Assembly (NCBI RefSeq): GCF_914767665.1
Contig: NC_059503.1
Coordinates: 8,556,001-8,620,000 of the forward strand
Length of the DNA: 64,000 nt
Direction of reading: 5' to 3'
Source: Harmonia axyridis
Taxonomy: Eukaryota > Arthropoda > Insecta > Coleoptera > Coccinellidae
In this document: in pieces, positions 55,701 to 64,000 of the stretch
Layout of the letters: the number at the start of each line of letters is the position of its first letter
Numbering within the stretch: the stretch's first letter is position 1
The notes under the pieces: model-generated
The model's database searches: none
Seen by the model: the letters and a program-made list of their open reading frames with translations, nothing else
Told to the model about the DNA's origin: nothing
Position numbers and translations under genes: made by a program

Positions 55701-58700
55701 CAAAACTCGTCATGAGGATTCTCCTGTTGCTCACCAAAAAAAAAACTGACAAAGGGCGGTCCCAAGAGCCCAAAGAGTTGTTTTAAGTCCTCATCATGAC
55801 TTAGTCGGGAGAGCAGCCGTAGTTTTATTGTACAGGTTGGTTCTGTTACTGCCATACACAAAGGGTTTTTCGTAATCTGTGAATATTCCTGATAGGTTCT
55901 GCAATAGGCTTCTGGAATAGGCTAGGGTAAGGCAAGGCTTCTATAGAGGAGTCTCCATCTCCTTCTACATGGAAACATTCTTTGATTTTCAAATGACCTT
56001 TACACGAGCAGCCTCAATGATCTCCGCGTTTGATATTGGTTGGTTGAAGGTTTATCTTACTTTAATTGTTGAAGACACCAAAACCAAATGCTATACTATC
56101 CCAGTGATTTGCTTCATTGACATTGACATCCATTTCATTTGCTGGCCTTAGTTTTTGTGGAAACAATTTTCTGCGAGTTTCGAACAGCAAATGATCCATG
56201 TCTTGAATTGTAATTATCATGTTAAGCGACCAAATTCAATGGATATAGAAAAAACTTAAAATGGTTTCACTTGCCTAACTATATTTCCAAAACCAGTAGC
56301 TCTATAACAGCTACAATTTGCTGGTATTAGATTAATAATAATAATAATATACTGTAGAAAAATCATGCAAAACATTTATCATTTGTTGAGCCATTAAATT
56401 TTAGCACAAAACCACCATTGCTTGTACTGAAATGATACCATTATTATTTGTATTTAAACTTGCGTAATCTAAGTTAAGTTGATCATTATTTTTTTTTATC
56501 GAATGAATTTCCAAAAGTAAAATTCGAATCAATAAAATGACCAGATCCTAGAGTTAACTATTCCTTCAAACTCCGAGGTCAGCTTGTATTTCATACAGCT
56601 GTCATTTGTGAACCAAGAAACTTTATTGTCGAGAGTGTCCCCAGATAAAAAGGAATGCCGCTCTGAAAACAGATAATATTAATGGCAATCTAACTCATTT
56701 AATCGAAAGGAACCGCGGCATAAAAAAACTCCAATTTTTCAGAAATGCATAATTACCATTTAAATGAAATATTTCAGGATGTTAATTATCTGAAAGAGAA
56801 ACATTTGTTATTGAGCAATAAATAATTGTGCGTAATAACGTTAACGGAGTCTTAAGATTTATGTTTATAGATAAATGGGTTGTTTATAGTCCACGCTGAT
56901 AAAACCGCTTTCTGTCCGTGTTTTTTTCAATAATTAATCGTCTATTAGTTGAAATGAGTTATGCTCAACTTGTAATGAGCAGCATGTCTACCGCCATCAA
57001 GGATTCATCTCAAAAAGTATCACCGACTATTGCTTCATTAAGCTGATAATATTGATCAGTGGTTGGAGGTCTGGATTATTTTCCAATTATTGACTTCCTT
57101 TCTTCGGTGTTAATTGCTGGAATTCCAAGATTCGTAGATTTTAATATGTTAACATACGTGATATGTGCTCGTAAAATGAAGTTCGTTGAATTATTAATAT
57201 TCATGGATTCTGAAGATGTTGGGAGACTTGGTGCTGCATGAATGTGGATCAAATCCTTTCCTTATTCACCTAATTTTCGAAAATCGAACAAAATTTCAGA
57301 AAAATGGCTTTTGTACCACAATAAGGATATTTGAATGGAGAAATATATATCAAGACTTATACATACGTGTTTACAGAATGACCACTGAAAGGCATTTCGA
57401 AATGTCATTTATTGTATTTATTTACAAGAAAATTAAAACAACCTAGAAATCTCGCTATCTTAAGTCCCTTGGAAACCCAAATCATTATAAGAAATCGCAC
57501 AAAAACTGAATTGGGTAGAAATCACTTCTATCTTGATTCGAATCTCTTGACTAAGATACTTTTGAAGAAGCATTATTCAAAGGCATTACAATAAATTAGA
57601 AAGAATAATACATATTTTGTGTTTCATTGAGCAATTTTTTTTGACGTAGCAGTTTATCTATATACAGTTTGAATCTATATTAACATATATATTCTAATTA
57701 AGAAGTCTAGTTTTTAATATCCAAGATCACAATCTGCAGAGCCAAAAAGCTTCATCATTAGCAGTCAAGTTATAGATGGAATAATATTTGTTGGTAAGAA
57801 ATATAACTGTCGACTGTTCCTTATTTGCATGTCATTATCTATGAGTAAAAGAAATACAACCGAAAAAACATCTCTTCTATTGCTTCGAATGTAGGCCCCA
57901 TCTGAAATGTGTATATATCAATGTCAGATGCCAAAGGAGTTCAAATACCAATTCTACCAAGATAACACCAAATCGATGTAAGATATGGTTGAAACAAATG
58001 TCTTCAGATTATTATGTAAATCGGTGTTGCCTGTAAGTTCGGCCTGTTGATTGAAAAATGCGGCTAGTCATTAGCATCATGTGGATGCAGAGATAAGTTG
58101 CACCAAAGCGAGGATATGAGAAGTAAGGGACATCCTTCATTAGTAGGGTATTCAGTGTTCACGATTGCGTTCAAGAAAAATTTTGTTCCAATGGACATAT
58201 TACAGTTTCTCCGAAAGAGAGAAAGCAAAATGTTTCACTAGTTTCAAAAAATAAAAAATTAGATTCCTGAAGCTTTTGTTAGAATAAAGGTGCCCATTCA
58301 CGTACCGTCCACCTGCCGATGCAAACATGTATTGATTTGACTGATGATGAAAATCTGAAATGCGTTGAATTCAATTCTGAAAAATTTCCATGATTAGAAA
58401 ACAAAGGACAGCTAACGCTAACTGTTAGTACATATTATGAAAAAAAAACATGATTTGGTTGAAGAATGGTTGCACAGACATCAAGAGACTCTCTTTTCCA
58501 TAGAATTGAATCAATATCAATATTTTATTCTCTTTTCGTTTACTTACTCCTACAATCAATTCCTATATCTTGTTATAAAGTCACTTTTTATAGCTGGATT
58601 ATTTATTTCTAACAGAAGGAATTCAGAACGTTTTGAAAGTCAGGACTGTCAATAAGATCGGACGATCTTCCTCCACTTGTGTGTTTAGCGAACGTTCTTT

Positions 58701-58974
58701 CCATCGAGACTGAATGATCTACAAATTTACTGATCAAGGAGTCGTCGGTATGTGTCAAGTCACCTAAAACAAAATTATATAATCAATTCATCTGGATTCT
58801 AATAATACACTCAATCAAAATAAATTCCACGGGTTTCTCCATTATCCAACTGTTCTATTGATTCATAGATTAGATATTCCTAATCTATGAGTGAAGCTAC
58901 TAACTCGATTCATTCATTGTATGTGTATATATTATTATTATATATTATTTGGAAATGTATGGTTATCTAGTCAC
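55701..58974. other. long AT-rich intergenic region
   Basis: There are no recognised genes, RNAs or element ends. Small ORFs (55969, 57059, 57216, 57412, 58437) have no motifs. Confidence 0.4.
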
Positions 58975-59900
58975 AATTATTGGGGGAATACCAAATAAAT
59001 CTGATATCGCTTGACAATATTGGAAAACCCTTCACAAGATCCCGTGTGCCATTGATCGGAACAAGTGATAGTCCGAGGGAACAACGACTAGATAATAAAG
59101 CGGGTGGAGTAGGATTTCCCATTTCAACGTTTCCAAGAATGTCTTGACTACTTTCGTAACATGAGGTCAAGCAGTGTCATGCTGTAAAATCACTTTATCA
59201 TGTCTCCCGATGTATTGTGGCCGTTTATCTTTCAGTACTCGGCTCAAACGCATTAATAGATTTGGATAACGATCGCCTGTGATTGTTTCAGTCGGTTTTA
59301 AAAACTCATAATTCACTACGCCAAGCTTGTCCCAATAAATACTGTGCATGATTTTTTAACTGTTAATATTTGGTTTGGCCGTCGACGTGGAAACATGGCC
59401 AGGATATCACCATGATTTTATTATCGTAATGAACCCATTTTTCGTCTCCAGTCACAATGCGTTGGAGAAATCCCTTGCATCTTTGCATTGCAAGCAGCTG
59501 TTCTCAAGCAAACAAACGCCGTTCAACATCTCTCATTCTCAACTCGGTTTCTGAATCATTCCTATGACTTTCAGGCGTTTTGAAATGACTTGTTGCGTCA
59601 ATCCCAATGATCCTACCAATTCTTGTTGGGTTTGGCACGAGTCTTGATCAAGTAATGGCTCCAATTCTGCATCTTCGAAAACCTTCTCTCTTCCACCGCC
59701 ATGCAAGTGTTCGACGTCAAAATCACCGTTCTTGAAGCGTTGAAACCACTCTCGACACGTTCTTTCACTAAAAACGACCTCACCATAGGTATTTGAGAGC
59801 ATTCGATGAGTCTCAGCCGCAGATTTCTTCATATTGAAGCAGAAAGTTCAAACCTCCCGCAAATGACGAGAATTTGGCTCGTGAGCCGACATGTTTAATC
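58975..59900 (-). pseudogene. mauritiana/cecropia-type mariner transposase, DD34D
   Basis: On the minus strand it begins near 59891 with MSAHEPNSRHLREV, a stop, then FNMKKSAAETHRMLSNTYGE, RTCREWFQRFKNGDFDV, DSCQTQQELVGSLGLTQQ and ISKRLKVIGMIQK (both helix-turn-helix modules). A break follows, then YWDKLGVVNYEFLKPTETI, LSRVLKDKRPQYIGRHDK and VILQHD (second Asp). It ends with KWEILLHPLYYLVV and PSDYHLFRSMAHG, placing the third Asp 34 residues after the second. The C-terminus is lost after about 59010. Stops and frameshifts are present. Confidence 0.85.
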
Positions 59901-60152
59901 GAGATAAACAGACACAAATCGACTAATATTTGGATGGCGTTATGTTTACAAATACCTAAGCTTATTGTATGACATCTACGATCTATTTATTTCGACTACC
60001 ACTTACCGCTACAGCTATCTATTGCAAAACGGCGGAAGTAAAGTTGTATATCTTATATATTGTATTGTATAATTCCTTAATTCAATCAACTGTCACATTG
60101 AATAGAAGATTAGAATAAAAAATTAACCTATAATAATCTATGTAAAACGAAC
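59901..60152. other. spacer; would be intron if the 60-kb exon is real
   Basis: AT-rich, no feature recognised except the donor GTTCGT at 60152-60147. Confidence 0.3.
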
Positions 60153-60350
60153 CTTTTTGTTAGCTAACAAAGGTGAATGCGCTTCCCAGAAATCACCTGG
60201 CCACTGGGAATTTGGCAGGCATGAGGGCATACAAGTTAGGGTGTGGGTCCCGTACCTCAAGTCCTCATACATATATAAATTATCGCTGTCAAAGAGAAGC
60301 TCGGCGTTGACAGGCATCGGACCTCGAGAAAGCAACAACTTGTCTGCCAT
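60153..60350 (-). CDS. probable first coding exon of an unidentified gene
   Basis: ATG at 60350-60348 sits in TGACCATGG, an excellent start context. The frame gives 66 codons beginning MADKLLLSRGPMPVNAELLF, with NLYMYEDLRYGTHTLTC and NSQWPGDFWEAHSPLLANKK, and reaches AAG|GTTCGT, a plausible donor in phase 0. Composition is balanced and GC is raised, unlike surrounding DNA. The frame runs only five codons beyond the donor. Alternative donors inside (GAG|GTACGG at the LR codons, CAG|GTGATT after QWP) cannot be excluded. I do not recognise the product. Downstream exons would lie at lower coordinates. Confidence 0.4.
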
Positions 60351-61242
60351 GGTCAGATAGAACGAGCTGATAAAGTTGACTTGACACATTCTTGCTACTC
60401 ATATTTAATGAACTGTCAGGTGTGTCTGCCCACCTCGACTCGTCTTTATGATATGAAGCTACCAACAAAAACACGTTACACGCTGTGGAAAGCTCGTAAC
60501 AGACGACTCCTTTGATCGTTTATTTATTTTCGGTACAATTGAAATGGGATATCGTTCGTCAAACGGAAGCCGGGACAAGGCACAAAAACACAGAATTCTA
60601 TTGTGCAGCTATAAAAAATACAATAATCATTGCTTCCATTAAATGCTATTGTTAGGAGAGACTGGATTTTTGTTGGCAAACATTCAGCCGCGTTTTATTC
60701 AACGGCTTGTGAAATGGGATTCTGCTTTGAAGCAATTAGTGCAGTTGAAAAAACTTCTCACGTCAAATTTACTATCGAAGTATGACTGATTAACTTTTTG
60801 CCAGTGGCGATGGATGGTTAACGGAGCGTGATGTCTGAGAGTGAAGTGAAATGGAAGCTGTGAAGCAGATTGATCAGATAGATGGTCAGGGGTTGAACAG
60901 TGTTTTCAAAAAATAAATGTTTTCTTTTCAATTTGTCGAAAATATATTATTGAAGTTGATTCTATATGGTTAACTGGTTCATTAACAGTAACAAATGACT
61001 TTTTATATTGGAACAGTTAAACAAATTGCGGGCCAATGGTATACTTATTTGGAAATTGAAAATGCAAAAAAAGTGCGTTTCTCCGAGTTCTCATGTTATT
61101 TTTTCCGAAAACGAAAAACACTACTGCCTCGATGATAGTTTCAAAAAAATTCAGAGGAGCTGATTTAGAGTAAAACTATACCGCTGTGGTAACCTGTCAT
61201 AACTGGAGCTGAAAAAATCTTTAATTCGAATAATACTATATT
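60351..61242. other. possible 5' UTR/promoter, then intergenic
   Basis: 60351-60560 is GC-richer and would be the 5' flank of the candidate exon. No core promoter element is convincing. The rest is AT-rich. Confidence 0.3.
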
Positions 61243-61355
61243 ATTCAACGAGCGGTAATGTAGGTCATAACTCACGCAGATGATGTTTGCAGCACGAGCC
61301 GCAGGCGAGTGCTGTAATTCATCAAGTGAGTTATGACCATTACCGCAAGTTGAAT
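61243..61355. repeat. 113-bp foldback palindrome
   Basis: The left arm ATTCAACGAGCGGTAATG...GTCATAACTCAC and right arm GTGAGTTATGACCATTACCG...GTTGAAT are inverted repeats. Nested inside is AGCACGAGCCGCAGGCGAGT, then GCT (61291-61313), a smaller hairpin. The CGAGCC...GGCGAG centre closely resembles the centre of the 408-bp repeats at 7.8-9.5 kb. Confidence 0.85.
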
Positions 61356-62699
61356 ACTATACTTTATCTACGACTATATCAATAAATACTAAGAAAAAAA
61401 TTCAGACTTAGAATAAAGACAGAAGGAACGGGAAATAAACATAATATGCTCGATCCCGTACAAGAGAGATGGAAAATTAGTGCTACCAATCACAATCGAA
61501 CTAGCTTCGGCTAGCTCGAATCCAGTACAGAGTACAGACATAGAAATTTATTGAAAAACCTTAAGAAATGCCTATAAAAATGCATTAAAATATACCAAAA
61601 AATATTCCCTGTAAACGATGACTTAATGATCTTACTGCTACACCAATCTTGAAAATTTTTTCAAACTCCTTTATATTTTTTCGGGCAGTTAATTCTGTAT
61701 GGTAACATCAGCTGTTTGTCTTTTGGAAATGTATACCTTTATAATATTTCATCTTCACTATCTGACTTAATCGTTTCCAACAAAACATTCACAAAAATTA
61801 GATATCAACTTAATTTGAAAACGTCAAAAGTGACATTTCCTCGGACATTCCTCCCCTCAATAACAATAATGGAATGTTCCCTTTCGGCCAATCGAATAGA
61901 AGCAGAGAAGTATAGAAGCACAGATCCATATTTTCCGATTTATAATAGTGAGTTATAGTAGTGAGTTATTATAAATCACGCTGTTTGTTAATAGATACTA
62001 TTAATTGCTCAAAAGCAGTTGAATAATGAGTTTATAATTCAATAGGAGTAGATAAAAGATGATGAATACATTTTTTTCTGGAAACGGTAACGTTAAACGT
62101 TAGGATAGGAGTTTATTTTTTCAAATACTTTCCTGATAGATACTGTTAAATCGAAAAAAGCTTTAAACTTAATAAAGCATGTTTGTTGATCTGCAGACTG
62201 CATTTTAACGCTAGAATCAAAAAAATATTTCTTAAAATAGTTTAGCGCAGCTAATAGATTCAAAAAAATTTAGAACAATACCAATGGTTACCTGTCGTGG
62301 CTGTCAAGTCGACTAAATCATAAATCCGAATAAAATTTATTATTTGTCTGCAAACAGCATTTGACCGTTAGAATCAAAAATTTTTTTTAATTCCAACGTA
62401 ATTTATAGATAAAAAAAAACCTGAAACTATATTTCTGGGATTACTTACTGGTTTTGGCGCCAATGAAATTGGTTAAGAACCTCTCTCGATAAGATCTTCT
62501 TGTACTTCATGTGCTTGGAGTAATTTAATTGAGCCTGCTCATTTCTGAGTTCGTTATACTGATGACAATCATAAGATTCTTCATGTGGCTTCTCCAAACC
62601 AGCCTTCTCGAAACATAAGTAGGCACCATCTTGACTTCATTCTGCTATTCCATATGTTTTTTAAGCCTTCAATGTGAATATCCATCAATGAAGAAATCG
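61356..62699. other. intergenic, with diverged repeats near 62190-62370
   Basis: A hairpin with UUCG-type loop (CTAGCTTCGGCTAG) lies at about 61501-61514. Two diverged copies of a segment with CTGCAGACTGCATTTTAACG or CTGCAAACAGCATTTGACCG, both followed by TAGAATCAAAAA, lie at about 62191 and 62348. Confidence 0.4.
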
Positions 62700-62990
62700 G
62701 TTATCAATGATATAATGGAGATGATCTAAGAATCAAAGAGGCAGTGTGCGGATAATGCAGCAAGACTAAGGAACGAAGGACTAGAGATAGATACTGAAAA
62801 TCGCTCGGTGGAGGCCGAAAGAGACGAAGCGAAGTACAGGCAGACCTCCACTACGATGAACGGACCACATAAAGAAGATGGAAGGTAGAAATAAGTAACA
62901 GAAGGCGCAGAATGGATAGCATTGGAGGGAATAAGAAAAGCCATTGTCCAGGAATGGACAAATGAAAGCTGATAAAGAAGAAGAATGTGT
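62700..62990 (+). repeat. possible LINE 3' end with GAA-rich tail
   Basis: Purine-rich, GC-moderate sequence ends GCCATTGTCCAGGAATGGAC and then AAAGAAGAAGAA. It resembles the 3' end and short tandem tail of RTE/Jockey-type LINEs, but no coding motif confirms it. Confidence 0.25.
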
Positions 62991-63480
62991 AGTGACTCTG
63001 TCTGCCCAAGAGGTGGCGTTATGGGCTTCGCGCCACACTCTAGTGAGGCCCCGGCGGGTTTATTAGAGCTGCCGCGTTGAGGCAGAGTCACCTCTCCACT
63101 ATGGAGTGGGAAGTGGTTTTAGGGAGAGATCGCTAGATTGTTCAACTGACGAGTCCACCAGTGATCTCCCAGAGAGAGGGCTCGGGAAAGAGTCTGCAAA
63201 AATGTGAATCATGGCACTCTCACCCAACAATACAAATTGAGATGCACCTATACGCCAATGTACTGCACCTATAGTCCAACCGTAGTAGGAGATGCCCCAC
63301 CCAATTAACCAAGTACGTCTTCAAAAGAGTAATCCTTCAATCCCACAGTTGGATATCAATTCCAGCAGTTATGTTCCATTCCAGCGCAACCATTTCCCGG
63401 ATAATGCTAGTTCTGAATGGACATAACGTCGCAGAAATGTCAAGTATTGCCATGGGCGTCCCCGGCGAATGTCATCTCGG
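62991..63480. other. GC-rich block, unclassified
   Basis: This is among the most GC-rich DNA in the window. GTGACTCTG (62992) and CAGAGTCAC (63083) form a short inverted pair around a 75-bp segment. It could be an old SINE or gene flank. No ORF with known motifs, tRNA A/B boxes or cloverleaf was identified. Confidence 0.25.
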
Positions 63481-64000
63481 CCATAAATTCAATTTATCTC
63501 GCAGGAAAGAGCGGCAGAAGAAATTACTGTTGAAGTAAGTAAGTAATTACGCGGAAACAGAACCATAAAAAGTCGAGTCCCGACTGCTCGTAAAATGAGT
63601 GATAACCATTTATTACAGTATATATATAACGTAAATACGGCCTGCAGTATACGTGTGTTTATTCCCTAAATATTTCATCTTTAATTGGCTCTAACAAGAG
63701 AAAGAGACCGTTGCGGTAATTAATTCAGTGCTTAGAATTTATTGTTGTTTCATATATGGACAGACTTGTCGCCTCGGGTGATACTAGGAAAAATCGACTT
63801 TTTCTACCGTTTGAAATTGTAGATCATGTTGGGTATCAAGGTTGCTGGTGTGTGTTTGTTAGATTATGGGAAGGAAGTGAGTTGATAAAATATACTAGTC
63901 AGGAAAGTTTCAGTTCCGCTCAATAGATGGCAATTATCGCTACTTTATTTTCCATCTACGCGGGGAGCTCTGAAATTGCGCTGCCGATGACTACAGGGTA
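63481..64000. other. intergenic, nothing recognised
   Basis: AT-rich sequence to the window edge. No gene or repeat identified. Confidence 0.4.

Noticed and set aside
58330..58365. CTGATGA...GAAA arrangement resembling a hammerhead ribozyme core
   Set aside because: The intervening stem II would have only two base pairs and a mismatch, and no matching stems I or III could be drawn. Probably chance.

Overview
The window is animal nuclear DNA, almost certainly from an insect. It is AT-rich, sparsely genic and crowded with Tc1/mariner relics, MITEs and non-LTR retrotransposon pieces. A beetle is a reasonable guess but is not proven. Only one host gene is recognised with confidence: an elbow/no-ocelli (NET family) zinc-finger repressor on the minus strand. 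It has a 63-nt first coding exon (30660-30722), a 485-bp intron with good splice sites, and a large second exon (28861-30174). Together they encode 458 residues. Two more host coding pieces look real: a terminal exon on the plus strand (34671-34880) that begins at a splice acceptor and has no ATG, and a probable first coding exon on the minus strand (60153-60350). Neither product is recognised.

Layout. 0-5 kb: a mariner-type relic, a dispersed CAAGTCAAG-rich repeat, and a DD41D mariner with both termini but an internally deleted transposase. 6.4-7.0 kb: a 17-bp minisatellite. 7.8-9.6 kb: three copies of a 408-bp foldback-bearing repeat, two of them tandem, lodged inside a second copy of the dispersed repeat. 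10.6-11.6 kb: a PIF/Harbinger-like MITE, then a 100-bp tandem duplication. 14-26 kb: LINE and mariner fragments, a Tc1-like element with 115-bp inverted repeats, a decayed copy of a repeated arthropod gene family, and a 595-bp MITE. 28-31 kb: the elB/noc gene. 33.5-36.7 kb: two oppositely oriented DD34D mariners on either side of the orphan terminal exon. 38.1-42.7 kb: a 5'-truncated R4/Dong-like element tail-to-tail with a two-ORF CR1/Jockey-group LINE whose frames are both open. 43-64 kb: RT fragments, MITEs, palindromes, a mauritiana/cecropia-type mariner and the 60-kb exon.

The elB/noc gene sits in tens of kilobases of non-coding DNA, as is usual for developmental regulators. Several locally GC-richer blocks without long ORFs could be regulatory DNA, but this is inference. 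Most other recognisable coding sequence is mobile-element debris. The exception is the LINE at 38.8-42.7 kb, which looks young. Its ORF1 and ORF2 overlap in the -1 frame, and the overlap contains two slippery heptamers. No tRNA, rRNA or CRISPR was found.
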